A DNA stretch of 64,000 nucleotides from Ensifer aridi (GTDB lineage Bacteria; Pseudomonadota; Alphaproteobacteria; Rhizobiales; Rhizobiaceae). Position numbers and translations under genes: made by a program. The DNA is taken from NCBI RefSeq assembly GCF_002078505.1, contig NZ_LUAV01000002.1:7689-71688 (forward strand). Reading direction: 5' to 3'. The notes beneath the pieces were generated by a model. That model was not told where the DNA came from, did no database searches, and saw nothing but the letters and a program-made list of their open reading frames with translations. The number at the start of each line of letters is the position of its first letter. Position 1 is the first letter of the stretch. Positions 43,662 through 53,541 of the stretch are shown here, in pieces.

Positions 43662-44621
43662 TCAGTAGCCGGCTACCTTGTCCACCACATGCTCCAGCGG
43701 CAGGCCGCTTTCGAAACGCTCGATCTGGTGTTCGACATGCGCAAAGAGCGCCTTGATATCTGACGCCGCCGCCACGTGCGGTGTCACATAGACATTCGGC
43801 ATGTCCCAGAAGCGGCTTTCCGGTGAGAGCGGCTCCCGTTCGAAGACGTCGAGCGAAGCCGCGAGCAAGGTGCCGTTATCGAGACATTGCAGGATGTCGC
43901 TTTCCACCTGGCTGCCGCCGCGGCCGGCATTGATGAAGACCGGAGCGCCGAACGGACCCTTGCGGCTCAGCTTCTTGAAGAGGTCGGCATTGAAGATCCC
44001 TCTGGTATCCGGCGTCAGCGGCAAGAGGCCGACGAGGAAATCCGTCCTGCCGAGAAATCTATCCAATCCGGCGGCGTCATAGGTCTCGACGCCTTCGACG
44101 GCGCGCTTCGTGCGCGACCAGCCGATCACCTTGAAGCCCATCATTGGGAGCTTGCGCGCGGCATCCTGGCCGAGCACGCCCATGCCCATGATGCCGACGG
44201 TCACATCGGCGGCCTCCGGCTGGATGAGGTCGCGCCACTCGTGCTTTCTCGCCAGCGCCTCATAGGCCCGATGCTGGCGAAGATGCAGGAGGCACTGCAT
44301 CACGACCCATTCGCTCATGCGCGTCGTCAGCGTCCGGTCGACGAAGCGAACGAGCGGCACGTCGGGCAGGCCCGGCAGCGTCAGCACGTGGTCGACGCCG
44401 GCACCGCCGGAAAAGACGACTTTGAGGTTCGGGGCACGGGAGAAGAGGTCGGGCGCAGATTTCCACACGACTGCGTAGTCGATGCCAGAAAGATCGCGCC
44501 GTTCATGGGCGGAATCGGCAAGATTGATCACCTCGCGATCGGGAAAGGCGCCGAGGAGCGCCGCTTCGACCTCCTCCGGAATGAATTTCAGGTCGACGAT
44601 CACGGGGCTCTTTACGGGCAT
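43662..44621 (-). CDS. Glyoxylate/hydroxypyruvate reductase, GhrA-like
   Basis: This 319-residue D-2-hydroxyacid dehydrogenase reduces glyoxylate or hydroxypyruvate with NADPH in the GhrA branch. The dinucleotide loop is VGIMGMGVLGQDAA. Catalytic arginine, glutamate and histidine appear in NAGRGGSQVESD, FEREPLSPES and TPHVAAASD. It lies 9 bp after yejF on the same strand, so it may be transcribed with the peptide importer, though no functional link is evident. A different member of the same superfamily begins at 63073. Confidence 0.92.
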   Translation of the reverse strand: MPVKSPVIVDLKFIPEEVEAALLGAFPDREVINLADSAHERRDLSGIDYAVVWKSAPDLFSRAPNLKVVFSGGAGVDHVLTLPGLPDVPLVRFVDRTLTTRMSEWVVMQCLLHLRQHRAYEALARKHEWRDLIQPEAADVTVGIMGMGVLGQDAARKLPMMGFKVIGWSRTKRAVEGVETYDAAGLDRFLGRTDFLVGLLPLTPDTRGIFNADLFKKLSRKGPFGAPVFINAGRGGSQVESDILQCLDNGTLLAASLDVFEREPLSPESRFWDMPNVYVTPHVAAASDIKALFAHVEHQIERFESGLPLEHVVDKVAGY

Positions 44622-44630
44622 TGGGATACT

Positions 44631-46259
44631 CTACTGACGAACGGCGGCGAGGTTGACGGCTTCGAGGTTGAAGGCGGCGGCCATCAGCGCTTTGGTATAA
44701 TCTTCCGTAGGCGCGTTGAAGATGCGCTCGGCCGGACCCTGCTCGACCACTTTCCCCGTCCGCATGACGATCACCTCGTTGGCGAGCGCCCGCACGACCT
44801 TCAAGTCGTGGCTGATGAAGAGATAGGCGAGATTGTGCTTGCGCTGCAGGTCACGCAGAAGGTCGACCACCTGCGCTTGCACGCTCATGTCGAGCGCCGA
44901 GGTCGGCTCGTCGAGCATGACGAATTGCGGCTTCAACACCATCGCCCGGGCGATCGCGATGCGCTGGCGCTGACCGCCGGAGAATTCGTGCGGGTAGCGC
45001 CAGCGGGTGGCGGGATCGAGCCCGACCTCTTGAAGAGCGGCGGCGACGCGGGCGTCGCGCTCTTCATCCGAGAGCGCCTTTTCGTGAATCTTCAGCCCCT
45101 CGCCGACGATATCGGCGACGGACATGCGCGGACTGAGCGACCCGTAAGGATCCTGGAAGACGATCTGCATCCGGTTGCGGAGCGGCCGCATCTCACGGAA
45201 GCTGTAGGCGTCGATATCCTTGCCGACGAAAGCGATTCGGCCCTGCGATGAGATGAGCCGCGTCAGCGCCAGACCGAGCGTCGTCTTGCCGGAGCCCGAT
45301 TCGCCAACGACCCCAAGAGTCTGGCCGGAGCGAAGCGTCAGATCGACGCCATCGACCGCCTTCACATGGTCGACGACGCGGCGCAGGAGGCCGGCCTTGA
45401 TCGGAAACCAGACCTTCATGTCCTTCGCTTCGATGACGATCGGTTTCGAAACGTCGGAAGCCGGCGGCTCGCCCTTGGGTTCAGCGGCGAGCAGATGACG
45501 GGTATAGGCGTGCTGGGGATTGGCGAAGATCTCGGCGGTCGGGCCGGCCTCGACGATCTTGCCCTTGGTCATGACGCACACGCGGTCGGCGATCTTGCGG
45601 ACGATGCCGAGGTCATGCGTGATGAACAGCATGGACATGCCGTGCTGGTCCTTGAGCGATTTCAGGAGCTCGAGAATCTGCGCCTGCACGGTCACATCAA
45701 GCGCCGTCGTCGGCTCGTCGGCGATCAAGAGCTCCGGACGGTTGGCGAGCGCCATGGCGATCATGACGCGCTGGCGCTGGCCGCCGGAAAGCTGGTGCGG
45801 ATAGGCGCCGAGGCGTTTTTCCGCTTCGCGAATGCCGACCTGGTTCAGGAGTTCCAGCGTTTTCGTGCGGGCGGCGGCACCCTTGACGTCCTGATGGAGC
45901 TCCAGGATTTCGCCGATCTGCTGCTCGATTGTGTGCAGCGGATTGAGCGACGTCATCGGCTCCTGGAAGATCATCGTAATGTCGTTGCCGCGCACGTGCC
46001 TGAGTTCCGCATCGCTCGCTTTCAGGAGGTCCTTCCCGTTGAAGACGATTTCCCCGCTGGGGTGGCTTGCGGCCGGATAGGGCAGCAGCTTCAAGATCGA
46101 GTTGGCCGAGACCGATTTGCCGGAGCCGGACTCGCCTACGAGCGCGACTGTTTCGCCGCGGCGGATGTCGAAGGAAATATGGTCGACGGCGATGGAGGTT
46201 TCGCCGCCCTGGTGGAAGGCGACGGAGAGATCGCGCACGGAGAGAAGGGTGTCTGTCAT
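44631..46259 (-). CDS. yejF: Peptide ABC transporter double ATPase YejF
   Basis: This 542-residue protein has two fused ABC domains of the oligopeptide importer class. Walker A motifs are [12 protein letters not shown] (first half) and [11 protein letters not shown] (second half), and the signatures are LSGGQRQRV and FSGGQRQRI. Each half ends with the Opp-type C-terminal extension. It powers YejB and YejE. In related rhizobia this importer affects tolerance of host NCR peptides. The ATG at 46259 is chosen; the 39-residue upstream extension is unconserved. Confidence 0.95.
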   Translation of the reverse strand: MTDTLLSVRDLSVAFHQGGETSIAVDHISFDIRRGETVALVGESGSGKSVSANSILKLLPYPAASHPSGEIVFNGKDLLKASDAELRHVRGNDITMIFQEPMTSLNPLHTIEQQIGEILELHQDVKGAAARTKTLELLNQVGIREAEKRLGAYPHQLSGGQRQRVMIAMALANRPELLIADEPTTALDVTVQAQILELLKSLKDQHGMSMLFITHDLGIVRKIADRVCVMTKGKIVEAGPTAEIFANPQHAYTRHLLAAEPKGEPPASDVSKPIVIEAKDMKVWFPIKAGLLRRVVDHVKAVDGVDLTLRSGQTLGVVGESGSGKTTLGLALTRLISSQGRIAFVGKDIDAYSFREMRPLRNRMQIVFQDPYGSLSPRMSVADIVGEGLKIHEKALSDEERDARVAAALQEVGLDPATRWRYPHEFSGGQRQRIAIARAMVLKPQFVMLDEPTSALDMSVQAQVVDLLRDLQRKHNLAYLFISHDLKVVRALANEVIVMRTGKVVEQGPAERIFNAPTEDYTKALMAAAFNLEAVNLAAVRQ

Positions 46260-46267
46260 CGTCGCGC

Positions 46268-47401
46268 TCACCGGAACGTCTTTCTCGGGTCGAAGGCATC
46301 GCGCGTTGCTTCGCCGACGAAGATCAGGAGCGACAGCATGATCGACATGGCGAAGAAGGCGGTGAGCCCCAACCATGGCGCCTGCAAGTTCGATTTGCCC
46401 TGGGCGATCATCTCGCCGAGCGAGGGCGATCCCGGCGGCATGCCGAAGCCGAGGAAGTCGAGCGAGGTAAGCGTGGTGATCGAGCCCGAAAGGATGAAGG
46501 GCAGGAAGGTGAGCGTCGCGACCATCGCATTCGGCAAGAGGTGCCGGTACATGATCGTGCCGTTGCCGACGCCGAGCGCGCGTGCAGCGTTGACGTATTC
46601 GAAGTTTCGGGCGCGCAGGAATTCGGCACGGACCACGCCGACGAAACCGACCCAGGAGAAGAGCAGCATGATGCCGAGCAGGATGAAGAAGCCAGGCGGC
46701 AGGATGGCGGCGATGATGAGCAGGATGTAGAGCACCGGCATCGACGACCAGATCTCGATGAAGCGCTGGAGGAGGAGGTCAGTCCAGCCGCCGAAATAGC
46801 CCTGCACGGCGCCAGCCGAAACCCCGATCACGGCGGAGGCGATCGTCAGAGCGAGGCCGAAGAGAACGGAGATGCGGAAGCCGTAGATCATCCGCGCCAT
46901 AACGTCGCGCGCCTGGTCGTCGGTGCCGAGCCAGTTGAGGTTGCCGAGTATGCAGTTCGGATCGGCCGCTCCTTGCGGGTAGGCGGAGCAGCGTTCTTCC
47001 TCGCTCATCAGCCAGAAGGGCGGCGTTGGCGCCGAATGCGGGATGTTGGAATTGACCGTCTGGTAGGAATAGCGGATCGGCGGCCAGATCGCCCAGCCGT
47101 TCGCCTCGATCTCGTCGCGGATGAAGTCGGAGCGGTAGTCGGTTTCGGCGAGAAACCCGCCGAACTTCTCTTCCGGATAGTCGATCAGCACCGGAAACAG
47201 GATCTCGCCTTTGTAGGAGGCGAGGATCGGCTTGTCGTTGGCGATGAATTCCGCAAACAGGCTGAGGCCGAAGAGCAGGAGGAAGATCCAGAACGACCAG
47301 TAGCCGCGGCGGTTCGCCTTGAAATTCTGCCAGCGGCGGCGCCCGATCGGCGTCAACCAGCCTTTTTCCGGTGTCTTGGCATAGGTCGCGACGGTGCTCA
47401 T
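46268..47401 (-). CDS. yejE: Peptide ABC transporter permease YejE
   Basis: This 377-residue inner-membrane permease has a long YejE-type N-terminal region (NRRGYWSFWIFLLLFGLSL, then a periplasmic insert with CILGNLNWLGTDDQARDV). The usual core has NAARALGVGNGTIMYRHLLPNA as EAA-like loop. Its start is adjacent to the YejB stop (shared base), indicating coupling. It forms the channel with YejB. Confidence 0.95.
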   Translation of the reverse strand: MSTVATYAKTPEKGWLTPIGRRRWQNFKANRRGYWSFWIFLLLFGLSLFAEFIANDKPILASYKGEILFPVLIDYPEEKFGGFLAETDYRSDFIRDEIEANGWAIWPPIRYSYQTVNSNIPHSAPTPPFWLMSEEERCSAYPQGAADPNCILGNLNWLGTDDQARDVMARMIYGFRISVLFGLALTIASAVIGVSAGAVQGYFGGWTDLLLQRFIEIWSSMPVLYILLIIAAILPPGFFILLGIMLLFSWVGFVGVVRAEFLRARNFEYVNAARALGVGNGTIMYRHLLPNAMVATLTFLPFILSGSITTLTSLDFLGFGMPPGSPSLGEMIAQGKSNLQAPWLGLTAFFAMSIMLSLLIFVGEATRDAFDPRKTFR

Positions 47402-48480
47402 CAGACGTCCCTCCGCTCGAAATCGATGCGGGGATCGACCCAGGTGTAGATGAGGTCCGAGATGAGGCTGACGACGAGGCCCATCAGCGAGTAGATGTAG
47501 AGCGTCGCGAAGACGATCGGATAGTCGCGCTTGACGACCGCGTCATAGCCGAGGCGGCCGAGCCCATCGAGGGAGAAGATATATTCGATGAGCAGCGAGC
47601 CGGTGAAGAAGGCGGAGATGAAAGCACCCGGGAAGCCGGCGATGATGATCAACATGGCGTTGCGGAAAACGTGGCCGTAGAGCACTTGCCGCTCGCCGAG
47701 CCCCTTGGCCCGCGCCGTGGTGACATATTGCTTCTTGATCTCGTCGATGAAGGAGTTCTTGGTGAGCAGCGTCGTCGTCGCGAAGGCCGAGAGCAGGAGC
47801 GTGATCAGCGGCAGCGTCATATGCCAGAAATAGTCGAGAATCTTCTGGTACCAGGGAAGCTCGTGGAAATTATCGGAGACGAGGCCGCGCAAGGGGAACC
47901 AGTCGAAGAAGGACCCACCGGCAAAAAGCACGATCAGGAGAATGCCGAAGAGGAAGCTCGGCACCGCGTAGCCGACGATGATGACGCCGGAGGTCCACAC
48001 GTCGAAGGTCGAGCCATCCGACACCGCCTTCTTGATGCCGAGCGGGATTGAGATCGCGTAGGAAAAGATGAGAATCCAGATTCCGAGCGAGATGGACACC
48101 GGCATCTTCTCGATGATGAGGTCGATGACGGACGTGTTGCGGAAGAAGCTCTCGCCGAAATCGAAGCGGGCATAGTTCCACATCATCGTGACGAAGCGCT
48201 CGAGTGGCGGCTTGTCGAAGCCGAATTGCTTCTCGAGCTTGGCGATGAATTCCGGATCGAGCCCTTGCGCGCCGCGATACTGGCCGCCCTCGCCGCCCCC
48301 CTGCACGAGATCGCCTCCGGCGCCGGACAGCCTGTCGGACCCGGCGGCATTGGTAAGATCGGCAATCACCTGTTCAACCGGGCCGCCCGGCGCGAACTGC
48401 ACGACGGCAAAGGAGATGGCCATGATCCCGATGATCGTCGGGATCATCAGGAGCAGCCGGCGCAGGATATAGGCACCCAT
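47401..48480 (-). CDS. yejB: Peptide ABC transporter permease YejB
   Basis: This 359-residue permease begins [20 protein letters not shown], the standard DppB-like first helix. Characteristic YejB blocks include [26 protein letters not shown] (core [16 protein letters not shown]) and [19 protein letters not shown] as EAA loop. A 177-bp gap separates it from yejA upstream, which may hold a weak promoter or processing site; I see no hairpin there. Confidence 0.95.
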   Translation of the reverse strand: MGAYILRRLLLMIPTIIGIMAISFAVVQFAPGGPVEQVIADLTNAAGSDRLSGAGGDLVQGGGEGGQYRGAQGLDPEFIAKLEKQFGFDKPPLERFVTMMWNYARFDFGESFFRNTSVIDLIIEKMPVSISLGIWILIFSYAISIPLGIKKAVSDGSTFDVWTSGVIIVGYAVPSFLFGILLIVLFAGGSFFDWFPLRGLVSDNFHELPWYQKILDYFWHMTLPLITLLLSAFATTTLLTKNSFIDEIKKQYVTTARAKGLGERQVLYGHVFRNAMLIIIAGFPGAFISAFFTGSLLIEYIFSLDGLGRLGYDAVVKRDYPIVFATLYIYSLMGLVVSLISDLIYTWVDPRIDFERRDV

Positions 48481-48657
48481 CAGGCGAACCTCTGGATCGA
48501 CGTGTTGCCGGCGAACCGGACCCGCGAAGCCTCGGCATGCCCTTTATTGTGTTTCAATCCCTGCATCTCCCGTCGGCTGCGGCCTCGGCGGAGCCTTTCG
48601 TGTTTCGTGATTCGTTTCCCGCATTTGGAATCGAGACGCCGCCCGAGCGCAAGGGCT

Positions 48658-50508
48658 TCATTTGGCCCCCGCCTTCGTCGACCACCAGATTGTCGGAAAT
48701 CCGGTGGAGTACTGTGGCAATGTCTCTGGCCGGGTAACGGTGTTCCAATAGGCGATACGACCATGTCGGGCGGTGTAACTCGGAACGACGAACTGATAGG
48801 CAAGGAGCACGCGATCGAGAGCCTTCGTTGCTGCAACGAGGTCGTCGCGATCTTTGGCGAAGATGACTTTGTTGATCAAGGCATCGATTCCCGGGTCACT
48901 GATACCGGAATAGTTCTGTGAGCCCTCGCGCTTGGCGGCCTCCGAGCCCCAGTACTCGGCCTGCTCGTTGCCCGGGCTGATCGATTGCCCCCATCCAAGA
49001 TAGAGGACATCGAAGTCCCGCGAACGCCATCGATTAGTGTATTGCGAAGAATCGACCGTTCGCACGGCGGCGTTGATTCCAATCTTCTTCAGGTTCTGCG
49101 CGAAGGGCAACGCGACGCGCTCGATCGTCGGTCCATCGAGAAGTATTTCGAAAGCGAACGGTTCGCCCGTCTTGACGTTGATCATGCGGTTGTCGCGGAG
49201 TTCGTAGCCGGCTTCCTTGAACAGGGCTATCGCCTTGCGCAGGTTGTCGCGCAGCTTCTTCGGCTCCCCGTTAACGGGATTCTTGTATTCCGTTGTGAAA
49301 ACTTCAGGCGGTATCTTGTCTTTTACTTCGTTTAGGATCTCCAGTTCACGGCCTTGGGGAAGGCCGCGCGAGGCAAGCTCGGAACCGTAGAAGAAGCTGT
49401 CGATCCGCGTATACTCGTTGAAGAAGATCGTGCGCTGCAGTTCCTCGAAGTCGAAGGCATAGTTGATTGCCCGCCGTACACGGATGTCCTGAAATTTCGG
49501 CCGGCGCAGATTGAAGATGAAGCCCACGAGGACGCCGCTGTCGCGATAATCGTTCTCGAGTTTCTCGCGCTTGATGCGCCCATCCTTGACGGCCGGGAAA
49601 TCGTAGGCGGTCGCCCAGCGACGGGCCGAGTTCTCCGACCAGAAGTCGGCATTGCCCGACCGAAATGCCTCGAATGCAACGTCGAGGTCGGCGAAGTAGG
49701 TGTAGGTGATGGCACTGAAGTTGTGGCTGCCGACATTCACGTTGAGGTCTTTGCCCCAATAGTCGTCTCGCAACTCGTAGCGCAATGTCGAACCGGGCGA
49801 GACTTGCGTCAGCTTATATGGCCCCGACCCCATGGGAATTTCCAACGTCGTCTTGCTGATGTCGCGCTCTTTGCCGTCGGCCGTCTTGCCTTCCCACCAA
49901 TGCTTCGGCACGACCACGAGTTCGCCGACGATCCGCGGCAGTTCACGGTTGTTCTTCTCGTCGAACGTGAAAGTGACCTCGCGGTCGCCCGTCTTTTCCG
50001 CCCTTACGACGTGCTGATAATAGAACTGCCGCTGCGGGTCGTGTTCCTTCGCCTTGTCGAAACTGAAGACGACATCTTCCGGTGTCACCGGTTTCCCGTC
50101 GGCCCATTTTGCCTCAGGCCGCAGCCGGAACTTGGCGAAGGATATGTCGTCGGGAAAGGCGACCGCTTCAGCCAGGAGGCCGTAATCCGTACCGAGCTCA
50201 TCGAATGCGCGCGTGAGTAGCGTCTCGAATACGAGTGTGATGCCAGAGGCGGCCTCGCCTTTGGCAAGGAGGGGGTTCAATGTGTCGAAGGTGCCCAGCG
50301 CCGTGAGTCGAAGCTCTCCGCCCTTGGGTGCGTGGCGATTGACGTAGTCGAAATGGGGGAAACCGTCGTCATATTTCGGCTCCCCGAACATCGAGACGCC
50401 ACTGCGCCATTGCACGTCCTGGCTTGCAGCGAACGAGGGAAGGAAGAGGCTCAATGCCAGAAGCGCACACGCCAGTTTGCCCACTTTCCTTGCGCTATCA
50501 TGCTGCAT
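48658..50508 (-). CDS. yejA: Peptide ABC transporter binding protein YejA
   Basis: This 616-residue periplasmic binding protein of family 5 has a Sec signal peptide (LACALLALSLFLPSFAAS). Blocks typical of YejA include FDYVNRHAPKGGELRLTALG, TFDTLNPLLAKGEAA, AKWADGKPVTPEDVVFS, and RWRSRDFDVLYLGWGQSISPGNEQAEYWGSEAA (core YLGWGQSISPGNEQ). It captures peptides for import by YejBEF; microcin C-type peptides are known cargo in E. coli. Third-position bias looks a little weaker than in the neighbouring genes. Confidence 0.94.
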   Translation of the reverse strand: MQHDSARKVGKLACALLALSLFLPSFAASQDVQWRSGVSMFGEPKYDDGFPHFDYVNRHAPKGGELRLTALGTFDTLNPLLAKGEAASGITLVFETLLTRAFDELGTDYGLLAEAVAFPDDISFAKFRLRPEAKWADGKPVTPEDVVFSFDKAKEHDPQRQFYYQHVVRAEKTGDREVTFTFDEKNNRELPRIVGELVVVPKHWWEGKTADGKERDISKTTLEIPMGSGPYKLTQVSPGSTLRYELRDDYWGKDLNVNVGSHNFSAITYTYFADLDVAFEAFRSGNADFWSENSARRWATAYDFPAVKDGRIKREKLENDYRDSGVLVGFIFNLRRPKFQDIRVRRAINYAFDFEELQRTIFFNEYTRIDSFFYGSELASRGLPQGRELEILNEVKDKIPPEVFTTEYKNPVNGEPKKLRDNLRKAIALFKEAGYELRDNRMINVKTGEPFAFEILLDGPTIERVALPFAQNLKKIGINAAVRTVDSSQYTNRWRSRDFDVLYLGWGQSISPGNEQAEYWGSEAAKREGSQNYSGISDPGIDALINKVIFAKDRDDLVAATKALDRVLLAYQFVVPSYTARHGRIAYWNTVTRPETLPQYSTGFPTIWWSTKAGAK

Positions 50509-50710
50509 CCCGGCCGCTTCTCCTTGTGTTTTCGATTATTCTTGAAAACCAGAATAGGCCAAATCAGGGCAATTGACAGGGCTTGCCCAAAATCAGGCGA
50601 AATTTTTGAGTCACATCCGGGTGAGTCGCAAGGCTGATGCAACTGCGGCGAATCAGGGTAGGAGAGGTCGGCGGCTGTTTTGCCGCTCGTCACTGCTTGA
50701 GGGGAATGGA

Positions 50711-51772
50711 ATGGGATTTTTCGGGCGTGCTGCGCTTCGACGTTGCGGTTCAGCGCTCTTGGCGTTGGTCATGGGCGCGAGCCTCCTTTCAGCGGATGCG
50801 ACAGCGGCAGACGGCCCGCCGGCCAAGGAACTCTTCGGCGCCAAGGCCTTGCCGATGCAGGCCGCACCCGCCTCGTTCGGGTTCTATTCCAAGGGCTGCC
50901 TCGCCGGCGGCGTTGCCATCCCGACCGATGGTCCGACCTGGCAGGCGATGCGCCTGTCGCGCAATCGCCGCTGGGGGCATCCGGCGATGATCGCGCTGAT
51001 CGAGCGCTTCTCTCATGACGCGGTGGAAAAGATCGGCTGGCCCGGGCTTCTGCTCGGCGACATCTCGCAGCCGCGCGGCGGTCCGATGCTCTCCGGCCAT
51101 GCCTCGCACCAGATCGGCCTCGACGCCGACATCTGGCTGACGCCGATGCCGCAAAGGACGCTTAGCTACCAGGAGCGCGAGACGATTTCCGCCACGTCGA
51201 TGCTGGACAAAAACAAGTTCCTGACGATCGACCGCTCCATCTGGACGCCGTCTCACGCCAGGCTGATCATGCTGGCGGCGAGTTACCCGGAAGTCGAGCG
51301 GGTCTTCGTCAATCCCGCCATCAAGAAGAAGCTCTGCGATACCTGGAAAGGCGATCGCGCGGCGCTCGGCAAGGTCCGGCCGATCTACGGTCACGACTAC
51401 CACTTCCACATCCGCATCAAGTGCCCGCCGGGCTCCAAGGGCTGCAAGGATCAGGCTTCGGTCCCCACGGGCGATGGCTGCGACAAATCGCTCGCCTGGT
51501 GGTTTACGGACGAGCCCTGGGCAAAGCCGAAGAAGCCGCAAAAGCCGGTAAAGCCGAAATTCGCCACTCTCGCCGATCTGCCGAAGGCCTGCGCCCTGGT
51601 GCTGAACGGTCCGGCCCCGGCTACCGAACAGGAGGCGACCTTCGGCACCGCCTATCGCGCTCCGGCCGCGATCCCGGCCGCGGCGACCAGCATCGAGGCG
51701 GTGATCGGCGCGGCAGCGGAGGAGCCGCTCGCAAACGTACCAGTTCCCTCTCCCAGGCCCGGCCTGCAATAG
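50711..51772 (+). CDS. mepA: Penicillin-insensitive murein endopeptidase
   Basis: This 353-residue periplasmic zinc peptidase (M74 family) cuts D-alanyl-meso-diaminopimelate cross-links in peptidoglycan. A signal peptide (ALLALVMGASLLSADATA) is followed by RNRRWGHPAMI. The zinc site is LSGHASHQIGLDADIWL and the second site YGHDYHFHIRIKCP. A Pro/Lys-rich C-terminal tail is extra relative to E. coli MepA. The ATG at 50711 is preceded by GAGGGGAA. The frame upstream to 50573 lacks a signal sequence and is not used. Confidence 0.94.
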   Translation: MGFFGRAALRRCGSALLALVMGASLLSADATAADGPPAKELFGAKALPMQAAPASFGFYSKGCLAGGVAIPTDGPTWQAMRLSRNRRWGHPAMIALIERFSHDAVEKIGWPGLLLGDISQPRGGPMLSGHASHQIGLDADIWLTPMPQRTLSYQERETISATSMLDKNKFLTIDRSIWTPSHARLIMLAASYPEVERVFVNPAIKKKLCDTWKGDRAALGKVRPIYGHDYHFHIRIKCPPGSKGCKDQASVPTGDGCDKSLAWWFTDEPWAKPKKPQKPVKPKFATLADLPKACALVLNGPAPATEQEATFGTAYRAPAAIPAAATSIEAVIGAAAEEPLANVPVPSPRPGLQ

Positions 51773-51900
51773 CGGCAGCTAAGCCGAGCCTTCCCAATCT
51801 CACGACGCTCATGTATAGGGCGATCAAATCGATTTAATGTCGATGCGGGGAGCGTCTCGCTGGCTTCGCGCATCATGAAATCCTTGTCGGGGGCTCTCGC

Positions 51901-52281
51901 ATGGCAGATCGGAAATGTCTCGCCCTGATCGCCCATGATCAGAAGAAGGATGACCTTGCCGCCTTCGTCAAGGCGAACGAGGCGGTGTTCGCCACCTGCA
52001 AGATCGTCGCGACGGGAACGACCGGCGGGCGCGTCCTCGACGTCTGCCCCGGGCTCGACATCACGCGGCTGAAGAGCGGTCCGCTCGGCGGCGACCAGCA
52101 GATCGGCGCGCTGATCGCGACGGGCGACGTGGACTGCCTTATCTTCTTCGTCGATCCGCTGACGCCGATGCCGCACGATGTCGACGTCAAGGCGCTGATG
52201 CGGCTCGCGATCGTCTACGACATCCCCATGGCGCTCAATCGCGCGACCGCCGAAGAGTTGATCGCCTTCAGGCGCAACTGA
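51901..52281 (+). CDS. mgsA: Methylglyoxal synthase
   Basis: This 126-residue enzyme converts dihydroxyacetone phosphate to methylglyoxal and phosphate. [10 protein letters not shown] appears as [14 protein letters not shown], and the phosphate loop as [11 protein letters not shown]. The catalytic aspartate region is [20 protein letters not shown], and [23 protein letters not shown] follows (core [15 protein letters not shown]). The length is slightly short relative to E. coli (152). It stands next to glk, possibly linked with sugar overflow control. Confidence 0.95.
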   Translation: MADRKCLALIAHDQKKDDLAAFVKANEAVFATCKIVATGTTGGRVLDVCPGLDITRLKSGPLGGDQQIGALIATGDVDCLIFFVDPLTPMPHDVDVKALMRLAIVYDIPMALNRATAEELIAFRRN

Positions 52282-52288
52282 TACTAAG

Positions 52289-52380
52289 CATGTCGCCCAA
52301 AAGTGTGCAGCGGTTTTGGGTCAACAACATGCACAGACAAGGACCTAAAGCGCGTTGCAAGAAATGCGAGGCGCTTTAAA
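52289..52380 (+). repeat. Dispersed rhizobial intergenic element, copy A
   Basis: The sequence GCATGTCGCCC-A-AAAGTGTGCAGCGG and the later CTAAAGCGCGTTGCA match a second copy at 59307-59403 at roughly three positions in four. It lies between mgsA and glk. Similar sequences are common between rhizobial genes. Confidence 0.75.
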
Positions 52381-52418
52381 CCCTGAATATCCCACGGCGC
52401 GATCAGGACGGATTTGCC

Positions 52419-53438
52419 ATGCTCAATGCGAGTGACCCCAGCTTCCCCTTTCCGATATTGATCGGCGATATTGGCGGCACGAATGCCCGCTTCGCGTTGC
52501 TTGTCGATGTTGATGCCCTGCCGCAGCAGCTTCCGCCGATCAAGACCGGGGATTTCGCGACCATCGAAGAAGCGATGCAGAAATGCATCCTAGACAAGAC
52601 CCCAGTCAGGCCGCGCTCGGCGATCCTCGCGGTGGCCGGGCCGATCAAGAGCGACGAGATCCCGCTCACCAATGCAGGCTGGGTCATCCGGCCGAAGGAC
52701 ATGCTGGCGAGCCTCCGGCTCGAGGACGTGCTGATCATCAATGACTTCGAGGCCCAGGCGCTCGCGATCGCCACGCCGGCCGAGGGGGACGTCGTGCAGA
52801 TCGGCGGCGGCAGCGTCCGCGCGATGAGTTCCCGCGTCGTCCTCGGCCCCGGGACAGGTCTCGGCGTCGCGGGGCTCGTTTTCGCGCAAAACACCTGGAT
52901 TCCGGTGCCCGGCGAGGGCGGCCATGTCGATATCGGGCCGCGCACCGAGCGCGACTTCCGCATATGGCCTTTCCTCGAGCCGATCGAGGGGCGCATGGCA
53001 GGCGAGCAGATCCTGTGCGGCCGCGGCATCATGAATCTCTATCGCGCGGTCTGCGCCGCCAATGGCGAGGAGCCTGCTCTCGCGGATCAGGCCGAAGTGA
53101 CGACGAGCGCGCTTACGGGCAGCGATGCGGCGGCGGTGGAGACCGTATCGCTCTTCTCGACCTATCTTGGGCGCGTTGCCGGCGATATGGCTTTGATCTT
53201 CATGGCGCGTGGCGGTGTGTTCCTGTCCGGCGGCATTTCTCAGAAGATCCTGCCGGCGCTGATGAAGCCGGAATTCCGCGTCGCCTTCGAGGACAAGGCG
53301 CCGCATTCGGCGCTGATGCGGACGATTCCGACCTTCGCCGTCATTCATCCGATGGCGGCGCTCTCCGGCCTTGCCGCCTTCGCACGTGCGCCGAGCGACT
53401 TCGGTGTTGCATTGGAGGGACGACGCTGGAGAAGCTAA
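52419..53438 (+). CDS. glk: Glucokinase
   Basis: This 339-residue enzyme phosphorylates glucose to glucose 6-phosphate with ATP. The phosphate 1 loop is [14 protein letters not shown], the catalytic aspartate is in [14 protein letters not shown], and the ATP loop is [12 protein letters not shown]; the C-terminal [12 protein letters not shown] is the adenosine region. It is the bacterial Glk type, not the ROK type, because the CxCGxxGCxE zinc motif is absent. It precedes an ABC exporter gene by about 100 bp. Confidence 0.95.
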   Translation: MLNASDPSFPFPILIGDIGGTNARFALLVDVDALPQQLPPIKTGDFATIEEAMQKCILDKTPVRPRSAILAVAGPIKSDEIPLTNAGWVIRPKDMLASLRLEDVLIINDFEAQALAIATPAEGDVVQIGGGSVRAMSSRVVLGPGTGLGVAGLVFAQNTWIPVPGEGGHVDIGPRTERDFRIWPFLEPIEGRMAGEQILCGRGIMNLYRAVCAANGEEPALADQAEVTTSALTGSDAAAVETVSLFSTYLGRVAGDMALIFMARGGVFLSGGISQKILPALMKPEFRVAFEDKAPHSALMRTIPTFAVIHPMAALSGLAAFARAPSDFGVALEGRRWRS

Positions 53439-53541
53439 AGCGCCGCTCACGGCAAAGACTCGCCAAAGCGGCTTCAAACCACTATAGAGCCCGGCAGACG
53501 ACGCCGGCATCCGGCACACGGGCTCAGGGAAGACGGGCTTA

